Positions 16,034 to 23,017 of a stretch of 24,798 nt of DNA are shown in pieces. Source of the stretch: an uncultured Eubacteriaceae bacterium (lineage in GTDB: Bacteria > Bacillota > Clostridia > Eubacteriales > UBA1433); assembly GCA_937880125.1 (NCBI GenBank), contig CALFLU010000089.1, forward strand, positions 1-24,798, in the 5' to 3' direction. The notes under the pieces were generated by a model that made no database searches, was not told the DNA's origin, and saw only the letters and a list, made by a program, of their open reading frames with translations. The first letter of the stretch is position 1, and each line of letters opens with the position of its first letter. Both the position numbers and the translations under genes were made by a program.

Positions 16034-16062
16034 ATTTTACGTGTCAACGTCAAATTTGTAAA
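16034..16062 (-). promoter_or_regulatory. Promoter of the GntR regulator gene
   Basis: On the - strand, TTTACA (complement of 16057-16062), a 17-bp spacer and TAAAAT (complement of 16034-16039) form a good sigma-A promoter about 50 bp upstream of the ATG. Confidence 0.55.
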
Positions 16063-16093
16063 GAAAATCCGTTTAAAGTTGTATTTTTATAGA

Positions 16094-16156
16094 TTCAATT
16101 TTGAAGGGTTTTTACTCTTTTTTTGCAATAACCGCAAAAATTGTTTCAAAATTGAC
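16094..16156. promoter_or_regulatory. Two TTCAA-N2-TTGAA operator-like palindromes
   Basis: TTCAATTTTGAA at 16094-16105 is a perfect 5-2-5 palindrome. A second copy at 16145-16156 (TTCAAAATTGAC) matches except for the last base and overlaps the -35 box of the oxidoreductase operon. Two sites about five helical turns apart suit a dimeric regulator, perhaps the neighbouring GntR protein. Confidence 0.35.
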
Positions 16157-16181
16157 ACCGCTTTTTTTCGTAAGTTAATAT
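16152..16181 (+). promoter_or_regulatory. Promoter of the 2-oxoacid:ferredoxin oxidoreductase operon
   Basis: A perfect TTGACA at 16152-16157 and TAATAT at 16176-16181 are separated by 18 bp (or TTAATA at 16175-16180 with 17 bp). It lies about 43 bp upstream of the first gene and is overlapped by palindromes on both boxes, pointing to repression. Confidence 0.65.
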
Positions 16182-16195
16182 ATCGGATATATCAA
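16175..16195. promoter_or_regulatory. Candidate operator overlapping the -10 box
   Basis: Arms TTAATATATC (16175-16184) and GATATATCAA (16186-16195) are inverted around a single base, with 9 of 10 positions complementary. The palindrome covers the -10 element and start-site region, a usual place for a GntR-type repressor site. Confidence 0.45.
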
Positions 16196-16223
16196 AAAAG
16201 AAAAGAGTCAAGGAGGTTCCTAC

Positions 16224-16427
16224 ATGGCAAAAGTTGAAATTGATGTAAATTATTGCAAAGGCTGCGGGCTGTGTTTTGGGGTGTGTCCGAAAAACATCCT
16301 CAAAGCCAGCGAAGACGTAAATGCAAAAGGCTACAACTATGCCGAGCAAATTGATGCCGAAAAGTGTACGGCATGCAAGCTTTGTGCGATAATGTGCCCG
16401 GATGCGGCAATTTCTGTGTACAAATAA
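16224..16427 (+). CDS. 2-oxoacid:ferredoxin oxidoreductase, delta (ferredoxin) subunit
   Basis: This 67-residue protein has two [4Fe-4S] motifs, CKGCGLCFGVCP and CTACKLCAIMCP, and nothing else. It is the electron-relay subunit of a four-subunit 2-oxoacid oxidoreductase (VorD/KorD type), passing electrons from the thiamine-diphosphate site to external ferredoxin. A strong AAGGAGG site lies about 8 bp upstream of the ATG. It is the first gene of the operon and is followed after 21 bp by the alpha subunit. Confidence 0.9.
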   Translation: MAKVEIDVNYCKGCGLCFGVCPKNILKASEDVNAKGYNYAEQIDAEKCTACKLCAIMCPDAAISVYK

Positions 16428-16448
16428 TAGGACGAGGAGAAATAAAAC

Positions 16449-17528
16449 ATGAGTGAAAAAGTCGTAAAAAAAGGAAATGAAGCGATTTGCGAGGCGGCGA
16501 TTCGAGCGGGATGTCGCTTTTTTTCGGGATATCCGATAACGCCGCAAACAACCGCAACGGAATATTTGTCCTGGAGAATGCCTGAAGCGGGCGGAGTTTT
16601 TGTGCAGGCTGAAAGCGAAGTATCAGCGATAAACATGGTTGCGGGCTCTGCTATGGCAGGGACGAGAGCCATGACGGCAACCTCGGGCCCGGGGCTGTCG
16701 CTGATGACGGAAACATTGAGTGTTATGGCGGGAACGCGCCTGCCTGCAGTCATTGTAAACATTCAAAGAGCCGGCGCGGGCATTGGTGCCATTACCGGTA
16801 ATCAAAGTGACTTTTATATGGTGACCAAAACCCTTGGACACGGTGGACTGACAGGTTTGGTTTATGGACCGGAGTCGATTCAGGAATCGATCGATATAAT
16901 GTATGAATCCTGGGATTTGGCCGAAAAATATCGCACACCCGTGATTATTATGACAGACGGCGTGATGGGTCAAATGATGGAGCAGGTGGAAATGCCTGAC
17001 TATAAAGAAGCACCCGATTTGTCGGATCAGCCCTATGTGGCCGGAAAGCGAAAAGACGGCCGCAAAAAGCATTTGATCATGGACTCTCCGTATTTCGGAC
17101 CCATGCCGACACAAAACGACAACTTGGAATATAACTATGCCGAATATGAAAAAGTATATGAAAGTTGGGAAGAAAACGAAGTTCGCTACGAAGAATATAT
17201 GATGGAAGATGCGGAATATTTGATTGTTGCCTGGGGCACAAGCGCGCGTGTGGCAAAAACAGCCATTCGCCATCTGAGAGAGCAAGGCATCAAAGTGGGA
17301 CTCTTTAGACCCATCACATTGGTTCCGTTCCCGAAAAAACAGCTGCAAGCCATTGACAAAAACAAAATCAAAGGAATTTTGACGGTGGAAATGTCTGTTC
17401 CTTCTCAGTTCCACAACGAAGTGGTGCACTATATTGATAAAGACATCAAAGTGGAAAAATACAGACGCGGCGGCGGCAACATGGTACTGGACGAAGAAAT
17501 TGAAGAATGCGTCAAAAAAATGCTATAG
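16449..17528 (+). CDS. vorB: 2-oxoacid:ferredoxin oxidoreductase, alpha subunit (VorB/KorA type)
   Basis: This 359-residue subunit carries the pyrimidine-binding and transketolase-C-like domains of 2-oxoacid:ferredoxin oxidoreductases. Visible motifs are KGNEAICEAAIRAGCRFFSGYPITPQ, split here as KGNEAICEAAI and FFSGYPITPQ, followed by QAESEVSAINMVAGSAMAG, TSGPGLSLMTE and GLFRPITLVPFP. Length and motif spelling fit the clostridial VorB class annotated as 3-methyl-2-oxobutanoate dehydrogenase, but 2-oxoglutarate (Kor) specificity cannot be ruled out by reading. GACGAGGAG precedes the ATG. The beta subunit follows after 10 bp. The reaction is 2-oxoacid + CoA + oxidised ferredoxin to acyl-CoA + CO2 + reduced ferredoxin. 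Confidence 0.9.
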   Translation: MSEKVVKKGNEAICEAAIRAGCRFFSGYPITPQTTATEYLSWRMPEAGGVFVQAESEVSAINMVAGSAMAGTRAMTATSGPGLSLMTETLSVMAGTRLPAVIVNIQRAGAGIGAITGNQSDFYMVTKTLGHGGLTGLVYGPESIQESIDIMYESWDLAEKYRTPVIIMTDGVMGQMMEQVEMPDYKEAPDLSDQPYVAGKRKDGRKKHLIMDSPYFGPMPTQNDNLEYNYAEYEKVYESWEENEVRYEEYMMEDAEYLIVAWGTSARVAKTAIRHLREQGIKVGLFRPITLVPFPKKQLQAIDKNKIKGILTVEMSVPSQFHNEVVHYIDKDIKVEKYRRGGGNMVLDEEIEECVKKML

Positions 17529-17538
17529 GAGGATTTGA

Positions 17539-18276
17539 TTGACTATGGAATGTATTTATACGAAAAGTAAAGCACTGTCTGCAGTTCCCACATCGTTTTG
17601 TCCGGGCTGCATGCATGGAACAGCAATAAAACTCATTGCTGAGGTATCTGAAGAGCTGGGCATAGAAAATGATTTGGTGGTTGTGGCGCCGATTGGTTGC
17701 GCCGTGTTTATGGGCGCTTTTGTGGAATTTGACTCTTTCGGCTCCCCGCACGGACGCCCGGGTGCTACGGGCACAGGGTTTAAAAGAAGCAATCCCGATG
17801 TGCCGCTGATACTCTATCAGGGCGATGGCGACTGCGCTTCGATTGGTCTTGCCGAAACAATGCACGCTGCCAACAGAGGCGAAAACTTTACCGTGGTGAT
17901 GATTAACAACCAGGTATATGGCATGACAGGGGGGCAAGCCGCTCCCACAACACTGCCGGGGCAAAAGACAACCACGTCACCCGCAGGCAGAGCGATTGAA
18001 GGAACGGGATATCCCATTCGCTTGGCGGAATTGATTGCCGAGCTGAAGGCACCCAAATATGTAACACGTCAATCGCTGCATACGCCGAAAAATGTTTTGG
18101 CGGCAAAAAAGGCGATTAAAAAGGCATTGGAAATCCAAATCAACGAAGGCGGATATTCGTTTGTTGAATTGATGTCTGCTTGTCCCACGAACTGGAAAAT
18201 AGACCCGAAAGATGCTCCGAAGTACATGGAAGATGTTGTGCTCAAGGAGTTTCCGGTCGGCGACTTGAAAGGCTGA
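17539..18276 (+). CDS. 2-oxoacid:ferredoxin oxidoreductase, beta (thiamine-diphosphate) subunit
   Basis: This 245-residue subunit binds thiamine diphosphate. It has SFCPGCMHGTAIK (the family usually reads CPGCGHG), the acidic metal site YQGDGDCASIGLAE and VVMINNQVYGMTGGQAAPTT, all typical of the C-terminal TPP-binding domain. The start is ambiguous. TTG at 17539 lies 6 bp after AGGAGG and is best by spacing, while an in-frame ATG at 17545 lies 12 bp after it. The choice changes the protein by two residues. The gamma subunit follows after 19 bp. Confidence 0.92.
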   Translation: MTMECIYTKSKALSAVPTSFCPGCMHGTAIKLIAEVSEELGIENDLVVVAPIGCAVFMGAFVEFDSFGSPHGRPGATGTGFKRSNPDVPLILYQGDGDCASIGLAETMHAANRGENFTVVMINNQVYGMTGGQAAPTTLPGQKTTTSPAGRAIEGTGYPIRLAELIAELKAPKYVTRQSLHTPKNVLAAKKAIKKALEIQINEGGYSFVELMSACPTNWKIDPKDAPKYMEDVVLKEFPVGDLKG

Positions 18277-18295
18277 GAAAAGGGGGAAAAGAAAC

Positions 18296-18838
18296 ATGGA
18301 AAATACGTATTTATTGGCAGGATTTGGCGGTCAAGGTGTGCAGACATTGGGTCAGCTGTTGACTTATGCGGCAACGGATGCAGAAAAATATGCGACTTAT
18401 CTTCCGGCATACGGGGGTGAAATGCGCGGCGGAACATCGAACTGTACGGTAAAGATCAGCGATGAACCCATTGGTTCGCCGGCGGCGCGGTCCTATAACT
18501 ATGTCGTGGTGATGAATTTGCCCTCCTATAATGCTTTTAAAGGAAAAGTCAAAGAAGGCGGCACGTTGTTTGTGAATTCGGATTTAATTACAGATGCGCA
18601 GGCAGATGAAGGTGTGAAGCTTGTAGAAGTGCCTTTGATGGAAATGGCAAAAGAAGCGGGTTCACCCGTTGTGACCAACGTGGTGATGTTTGGCTTGCTT
18701 TGTGCCTATGCAGGAGACATTGACCTGGACGTTGCCAAGGGCACAATGCTTCAAAAAATGGCACATAAAGAAAAGTTTATCCCCGTCAACACAAAAGCTT
18801 TTGAACTTGGCGTTGCCAAAGGACAGGAAGCGAAATAA
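18296..18838 (+). CDS. 2-oxoacid:ferredoxin oxidoreductase, gamma subunit
   Basis: This 180-residue subunit begins with AGFGGQGVQTLGQLL and contains AYGGEMRGGTSNCTV, the typical motifs of the gamma domain that contacts CoA in this enzyme family. Its length is normal for a stand-alone subunit. AAAAGGGGG precedes the ATG. The gene ends 14 bp before a strong hairpin terminator, so it is the last gene of the four-gene unit. Confidence 0.92.
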   Translation: MENTYLLAGFGGQGVQTLGQLLTYAATDAEKYATYLPAYGGEMRGGTSNCTVKISDEPIGSPAARSYNYVVVMNLPSYNAFKGKVKEGGTLFVNSDLITDAQADEGVKLVEVPLMEMAKEAGSPVVTNVVMFGLLCAYAGDIDLDVAKGTMLQKMAHKEKFIPVNTKAFELGVAKGQEAK

Positions 18839-18852
18839 AACACAAAATAACG

Positions 18853-18897
18853 ACAAGGTATGTATATTGCAAAACAATATGCATACCTTGTTTCTTA
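18853..18897 (+). terminator. Intrinsic terminator of the oxidoreductase operon
   Basis: Arms 18853-18868 and 18876-18891 pair over 16 positions with one G-T-type mismatch around a 7-nt loop (GCAAAAC), followed by a short T-rich tail. No clear separate promoter for the next gene is visible between this hairpin and 18950, so readthrough is possible. Confidence 0.75.
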
Positions 18898-18949
18898 GTC
18901 GATGCTAAATTATTTTTATACAAATCATAAATCAAAAGGAGAGAACAGG

Positions 18950-19909
18950 ATGAAAATTGCAATTTTAGGTGCCGGTGCCATGGGCGCCCTTATAGGGAGC
19001 TGTTTGCACAAAGGGGGAGCTGATGTCTGGCTTGTAGATCCCTTTGAAGCACATATGAAACAAATCGCCACAAAAGGTCTTAAAATAAACCTCAACGGCG
19101 GAGAGAGCGAAGAATATGTGAAAATGAATGCTGTGACCGATCCCAACGAAGTAGGCGAGTGCGACGTGGTGGTGGTGTTGGTTAAAGGCATGTACACAAA
19201 AAGCGCGTCCGAAAACGCAAAGGCGTTGTTTGGCAAAGATACCTTTGTGATATCGCTGCAAAACGGCGTAGGCAATGCCGACATATTGGCGGAATTGTTT
19301 GGTGAAGAACGTGTGGGATATGGCGTTTTGAACTTGGCAAGCGTGCTGGTAGAGCCCGGTGTTATTAACGCAAACTATAAAACAGACGTGGAAAACGTTG
19401 CAAATATTTACTTTAACAGCATGGTGGACGAGCGCCTTGCGATTTGTGAAGAATTTGCCGAAGTTTTAAACAAGGGCGGATTCAGGGCGGTTTATTCGAA
19501 GGAAGCCGATATGTTTATCTGGCAAAAACTCATCGTAAACTGCTGCGTGAATCTGACTTGCGCCATGACACGCCTGACCATGGGACAAATTTTTGATCAA
19601 CCCGACGGGGAAAAATTGCAGCGCCTGATTGTAAAAGAATTGGTTGAAGTGGCCAATGCAAAGGGTATTCCCATGGACTATGAAAAAGAGTGGTATCATT
19701 GGGCATATGAAGCACTGCCCACCGGCGTGCGTCACTATCCTTCTGCGGCGCAAGATATGTTTAACGGTCGCAAAACGGAAGTGGATTTTATCAACGGTGC
19801 CATCAGCAGAGAAGGGGACAAATACGGTATTGAAACACCGGTTAACGACACCATTGTAATGCTGACGCATATCATTGAAAATACTTACGACATTCAGTAT
19901 AAGCGTTAA
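18950..19909 (+). CDS. panE: Ketopantoate reductase family protein (PanE/ApbA type)
   Basis: This 319-residue NAD(P)H-dependent enzyme shows the Rossmann motif ILGAGAMGALIG at residues 5-16 and LQNGVGNADIL. The catalytic Lys is at 193 (WQKLIVNCCVN), and TEVDFING near the C-terminus has Glu277, matching the Lys/Glu pair of PanE. The family reduces 2-dehydropantoate to pantoate in coenzyme A synthesis, but members also reduce other branched 2-oxoacids. The ATG at 18950 follows AAAGGAGAG; a longer in-frame start at 18902 would lie in the terminator tail. It comes directly after the 2-oxoacid oxidoreductase operon. With no panB or panC here, its real substrate is uncertain. Confidence 0.85.
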   Translation: MKIAILGAGAMGALIGSCLHKGGADVWLVDPFEAHMKQIATKGLKINLNGGESEEYVKMNAVTDPNEVGECDVVVVLVKGMYTKSASENAKALFGKDTFVISLQNGVGNADILAELFGEERVGYGVLNLASVLVEPGVINANYKTDVENVANIYFNSMVDERLAICEEFAEVLNKGGFRAVYSKEADMFIWQKLIVNCCVNLTCAMTRLTMGQIFDQPDGEKLQRLIVKELVEVANAKGIPMDYEKEWYHWAYEALPTGVRHYPSAAQDMFNGRKTEVDFINGAISREGDKYGIETPVNDTIVMLTHIIENTYDIQYKR

Positions 19910-19980
19910 AAGCGCGATATGCGATGCAAAGCATTGTTTTGCGCCGTTTTGACCTGCAAAATAAATCATTTTTAAGAAAG

Positions 19981-20010
19981 AAAAACACCGCGAAACAGCG
20001 GTGTTTTTTT
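19981..20010 (+). terminator. Strong intrinsic terminator after the PanE-family gene
   Basis: Arms 19981-19991 and 19998-20008 (AAAAACACCGC) form a perfect 11-bp stem with loop GAAACA and a run of seven T's. The rest of the 272-bp gap to the next gene holds the palindrome, promoter and leader motif listed separately. Confidence 0.9.
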
Positions 20011-20065
20011 GTATGAAAAAACGTCAAAAAAAGTCATTTGGTATATTAATTGATAAGTTGATTTA

Positions 20066-20080
20066 TTAAGATTATCTTAA
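20066..20080. promoter_or_regulatory. Perfect 7-1-7 palindrome upstream of the first transporter promoter
   Basis: TTAAGATTATCTTAA is a perfect inverted repeat around one T. It sits 2 bp upstream of the candidate -35 box at 20083, a position suited to an activator or repressor site. No copy precedes the second transporter gene. Confidence 0.4.
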
Positions 20081-20082
20081 AC

Positions 20083-20110
20083 TTGATATTGTATGATGAA
20101 TTATCATTAT
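20083..20110 (+). promoter_or_regulatory. Candidate promoter of the first YkvI-family gene
   Basis: TTGATA at 20083-20088 and CATTAT at 20105-20110 are separated by 16 bp. A TATAAT at 20136-20141 has no good -35 box and lies in the leader motif shared with the second copy. The assignment is tentative. Confidence 0.35.
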
Positions 20111-20130
20111 TACTCAGCATAAAAACAACA

Positions 20131-20159
20131 CTGATTATAATTTTTTTAAGTCTACTGAC
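20131..20159 (+). repeat. Leader motif, copy A
   Basis: CTGATTATAA...TCTACTGAC in the 5' leader of the first transporter corresponds to the leader of the second (copy B, 21644-21672), with a length difference in the central T/A-rich stretch. The following ACGGAGGT ribosome binding site is also shared. Confidence 0.6.
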
Positions 20160-20181
20160 CAAAAACTAAACGGAGGTATTT

Positions 20182-21360
20182 ATGCAAACTAAAGTTAATA
20201 AGGGGAAATATTTTACTCCTCTGACAATCGGTGTTGCTGCTGTATGGTTCTCCTCTCACTGCGGTGCCGGATTTGCTTCCGGTACGCAAGAAGTGGCTTA
20301 CTTCGTAAGACATGGTTGGCTGGCGCCGTTTTGGCCGCTCGTTGCCATGACACTGGTAGGTATGGTTATGTATGTAACGCTGGAAATCGGTCGTCTGCAT
20401 GCGGTTTATACCTATGCGGAGATCGTGCAAAAAGCCTATGCACCTGTTAACAAAGTGCTGGGCACACTCTATGACGTGATTCAAACCATCTCCATGCTTT
20501 TGGCTCCTGCGGCTTGTCTTGCAGGCGGCGCAGCGCTGTTTAATCAGATACTGGGGCTTCCCACATTCTTGGGAACGCTGGTCATGCTTGTCATGACAGT
20601 GCTAGTCTGTATCTTTGGCGCAAAAGTGGTGCGTGCGTTTGGTACCATCTTGACTGTTGCTATGATTGTCTGTGTGGCCATCATTGCCGGATTCGGTATT
20701 GCCGCAAACTGGGATGTTATCACACGTCATTTGAGCGAAAGAATCATCTATACTTCATACGGCGAATCGCTGTGGTGGGGCATTTTGTATGGCTTGTTCC
20801 AAGCTGGTATTTGGGCAGCCGGCGCAGCTTCCGCTGTTGGCATGCGTTATCGCAACGAAGCAAAAGGCGCTGTTATCTTGGGTATTATTTTAAATACGCT
20901 GATGCTGAGTGCGGTTGTATTGATGATTATGGGCGGCATGCCCACTGTGGCTACCGACCCCGACGCAAGATTGCTTCCCACGCTGTTTGTAGTGAACCAG
21001 TTGAACATTCCTGCATTTAACATTGTATATCCGCTGCTTCTCTTTATGGCGCTGATTACAACAGCAGTAGGATTTGTTTTCGCGGTACAAGGAAGATTGG
21101 GTCTGCTTTTCTTGAAAAACATGAAAAATGTTAGATTGAAAAACACCATCATTTCCACCGGCTGGTTGATTATCATCTGGATGGTTGCACAAGTGGGTCT
21201 TTTGGCGATTATTCAAAAAGGCTATGCCGCACTGGGATATATCTATATCTTCATATTGATTATTCCGATGTTTACCCTTGGTGTTATGAACATCAAGAAA
21301 TATCGCAGACTGGAAGAAGAAGGCGTATTGCCGCCTGAAATTCATTCAGACCAAGGTTAA
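20182..21360 (+). CDS. YkvI-family (COG3949-like) membrane protein, first paralogue
   Basis: This 392-residue polytopic membrane protein has about ten hydrophobic segments. The first holds the hallmark SSHCGAGFASGTQEV (GAGFASG at residues 28-34), typical of the YkvI family, which is distantly related to the APC/LeuT-fold transporters. Conserved blocks include APAACLAGGAALFNQ, GIWAAGAASAVGMRYRNEAKGA and FVFAVQGRLGLLFLKN. The C-terminus is short and charged (KKYRRLEEEG). The substrate is not known for the family; neighbouring genes suggest a carboxylate or amino-acid-derived compound. It has a strong GGAGGT ribosome binding site and its own terminator. The next gene is a close duplicate of equal length, so this is a tandem duplication kept as two separate transcription units. 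Confidence 0.82.
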   Translation: MQTKVNKGKYFTPLTIGVAAVWFSSHCGAGFASGTQEVAYFVRHGWLAPFWPLVAMTLVGMVMYVTLEIGRLHAVYTYAEIVQKAYAPVNKVLGTLYDVIQTISMLLAPAACLAGGAALFNQILGLPTFLGTLVMLVMTVLVCIFGAKVVRAFGTILTVAMIVCVAIIAGFGIAANWDVITRHLSERIIYTSYGESLWWGILYGLFQAGIWAAGAASAVGMRYRNEAKGAVILGIILNTLMLSAVVLMIMGGMPTVATDPDARLLPTLFVVNQLNIPAFNIVYPLLLFMALITTAVGFVFAVQGRLGLLFLKNMKNVRLKNTIISTGWLIIIWMVAQVGLLAIIQKGYAALGYIYIFILIIPMFTLGVMNIKKYRRLEEEGVLPPEIHSDQG

Positions 21361-21400
21361 TTCCTTTTAGATTTTTTTAAAACTTTTACGGAAATTTTCT

Positions 21401-21429
21401 GAGTCAGTAGAATAAGACTTATAATCGGG
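21401..21429 (-). repeat. Inverted copy C of the leader motif (left arm of inverted repeat)
   Basis: Its reverse complement begins CCCGATTATAAG and ends TCTACTGACTC. It matches copy B at 21644-21672 in 27 of 29 positions, forming an inverted repeat with 214 bp between the arms. It lies 40 bp after the first transporter stop and directly before that gene's terminator. Confidence 0.85.
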
Positions 21430-21469
21430 CAAAAGAACGTATGGCATACACCGTACGTTCTTTTGTTTT
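21430..21469 (+). terminator. Intrinsic terminator of the first YkvI-family gene
   Basis: Arms 21430-21444 and 21451-21465 (CAAAAGAACGTA...) pair over 15 positions with one G-T pair, loop CATACA, followed by TTTTG-type T-rich sequence. It lies inside the inverted-repeat segment. Confidence 0.8.
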
Positions 21470-21565
21470 GTTATAAGCATTTGAATAAAAGTGAGCAGGA
21501 AAAAAAGGGGATGTTTTGACAGACTTCTGAATGGGGCAATGGGTACACTAAAACACGAAAAAAGA

Positions 21566-21593
21566 TTGACATTGACGAAAAAAGCGGTACAAT
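21566..21593 (+). promoter_or_regulatory. Promoter of the second YkvI-family gene, inside the inverted repeat
   Basis: A perfect TTGACA at 21566-21571 and TACAAT at 21588-21593 are 16 bp apart, directed at the gene starting at 21693. The rest of the 332-bp gap holds only the first gene's terminator and the repeat arms. Confidence 0.6.
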
Positions 21594-21643
21594 GTACTAA
21601 GGAACTTTTAAGACTTGGCATTTGTCAGGAAAAAAGTGCCCAA

Positions 21644-21672
21644 CCCGATTATAAATCTTGTTCTACTGACTC
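21644..21672 (+). repeat. Leader motif, copy B (right arm of inverted repeat)
   Basis: CCCGATTATAAA...TCTACTGACTC lies about 10 bp before the ribosome binding site of the second transporter. It is homologous to leader copy A and is the inverted match (27/29) of copy C. Confidence 0.85.
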
Positions 21673-21692
21673 AAAATCAAACGGAGGTAATT

Positions 21693-22871
21693 ATGCAAAC
21701 AAAAGTTAACAAGGGGAAATATTTCACTCCTCTGACAATCGGTGTTGCTGCTGTATGGTTCTCATCTCACTGCGGCGCTGGTTTTGCTTCCGGTACACAG
21801 GAAGTAGCTTACTTTGTTAGACATGGTTGGTTGGCGCCGTTTTGGCCGCTCGTTGCCATGACTCTGGTAGGTCTTGTTATGTATGTAACGCTGGAAATCG
21901 GTCGTTTGCATGCAGTGTACACGTATTCTGAAATTATTCAAAAATCCTATGTGCCGATTCACAGAGTTTTGGGAACATTGTATGATGTTATCCAAACTAT
22001 TTCGATGGTACTGGCTCCCGCAGCATGTCTTGCAGGCGGCGCGGCGCTGTTTAATCAGCTGTTTGGCTGGCCCACCTTTGTCGGCACGCTGGTGATGTTG
22101 TTGCTGACGGTACTTGTGTGTATCTTTGGTGCCAAAGCTGTTCGCTTATTCGGTACAGCATTGACAATCGGCATGATCATTATCGTGGCTATTATCACCT
22201 TTGCCGGCATGGCAAAATATTGGGACAATATCGTATACCATATTTCGAACCGTGTCGTTTATACGAATTACAAAGATATGGTGTGGTACGGTATTTTATA
22301 TGGTCTGTTCCAAAGCAGCATCTGGGCAGCCGGTGCGGCCTCTGCCGTTGGCATGCGTTATCGCAACGAAGCAAAAGGTGCAGTTATTGTAGGGATTATT
22401 CTCAACACCTTCATGCTGAGCGCAGTTGTTATGATGCTCATGGGTGCTATGCCCACCGTGGCAACAGATCCCGATGCAAGATTGTTGCCGACATTGTTTG
22501 TTGTACAAACATTGACAGTTCCCGGCCTGGCAATCATCTATCAGGCATTGTTGTTTATGGCGCTGATTACCACAGCAGTAGGCTTTGTTTTTGCCGTACA
22601 GGGAAGACTGGGCCTGCTCTTCTTGAAAAACATGAAAAATGTAAAATTGAAGAATGCCATCATTTCCACCGGTTGGTTGATTGTTATTTGGATGGTATCC
22701 CTGTTTGGCTTGTTGGCAATTATCCAAAAGGGCTATGCGGCAATGGGATTCATCAACCTGGTTATTCTTGTTATTCCGATGTTTACCCTTGGTATCATGA
22801 ACATCAAGAAATATCGCAGACTGGAAGAACAAGGCGAATTGCCGCCTGAAATTCAATCAGACCAAGGTTAA
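21693..22871 (+). CDS. YkvI-family (COG3949-like) membrane protein, second paralogue
   Basis: This 392-residue protein has the same length as the first paralogue, and its first 60 residues are identical to it. Differences cluster at about residues 79-91, 122-127, 160-206 and 270-285, while GAGFASG, the central WAAGAASAVGMRYRNEAKGA block and the VQGRLGLLFLKNMKN block are conserved. This pattern suggests that one variable loop-rich region, perhaps an extracytoplasmic or substrate-facing part, diverged after duplication. The ATG at 21693 has GGAGGT 4 bp before it; upstream in-frame codons to 21615 belong to the leader repeat. It ends at its own strong terminator. Possibly the two differ in substrate preference or in expression. 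Confidence 0.82.
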   Translation: MQTKVNKGKYFTPLTIGVAAVWFSSHCGAGFASGTQEVAYFVRHGWLAPFWPLVAMTLVGLVMYVTLEIGRLHAVYTYSEIIQKSYVPIHRVLGTLYDVIQTISMVLAPAACLAGGAALFNQLFGWPTFVGTLVMLLLTVLVCIFGAKAVRLFGTALTIGMIIIVAIITFAGMAKYWDNIVYHISNRVVYTNYKDMVWYGILYGLFQSSIWAAGAASAVGMRYRNEAKGAVIVGIILNTFMLSAVVMMLMGAMPTVATDPDARLLPTLFVVQTLTVPGLAIIYQALLFMALITTAVGFVFAVQGRLGLLFLKNMKNVKLKNAIISTGWLIVIWMVSLFGLLAIIQKGYAAMGFINLVILVIPMFTLGIMNIKKYRRLEEQGELPPEIQSDQG

Positions 22872-22892
22872 TTCGATTTAAAAATAAAAAAA

Positions 22893-22920
22893 CGGTAGAC
22901 AATTTATAGTCGGACAAAAT
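22893..22920 (-). repeat. Degenerate inverted copy D of the leader motif
   Basis: The reverse complement contains TTTTGTCCGACTATAAA and GTCTACCG, resembling copy C after the first paralogue (TTTTGCCCGATTATAAG...TCTACTG). It occupies the same place: between stop codon and terminator. Confidence 0.55.
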
Positions 22921-22926
22921 ATTGAA

Positions 22927-22962
22927 AAAATGCACATCCGAAACGGATGTGCATTTTATTTT
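22927..22962 (+). terminator. Strong intrinsic terminator of the second YkvI-family gene
   Basis: Arms 22927-22940 and 22944-22957 (AAAATGCACATCCG) form a perfect 14-bp stem with an AAA loop, followed by ATTTT. Confidence 0.9.
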
Positions 22963-22982
22963 AAAAATAATTTAAAAAAGTA

Positions 22983-23011
22983 TTGACAAATGTAAACGCT
23001 TAAATTATAAT
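22983..23011 (+). promoter_or_regulatory. Perfect consensus sigma-A promoter of the RNA locus
   Basis: TTGACA at 22983-22988, exactly 17 bp, then TATAAT at 23006-23011. It is the only promoter in the window with both hexamers and the spacer at consensus. No gene of normal size lies downstream on the + strand. Confidence 0.85.
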
Positions 23012-23017
23012 GCAATT

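Noticed and set aside
20136..20141. TATAAT as -10 box for the first transporter
   Set aside because: No acceptable -35 hexamer at 16-18 bp, and the sequence belongs to the leader motif shared with the second copy, which has a different promoter upstream.
22118..22849. 243-codon ORF in another frame of the second transporter
   Set aside because: Composition (many Cys, Tyr, Arg, His) is typical of a shifted frame over a membrane protein gene; no start site or family motif.
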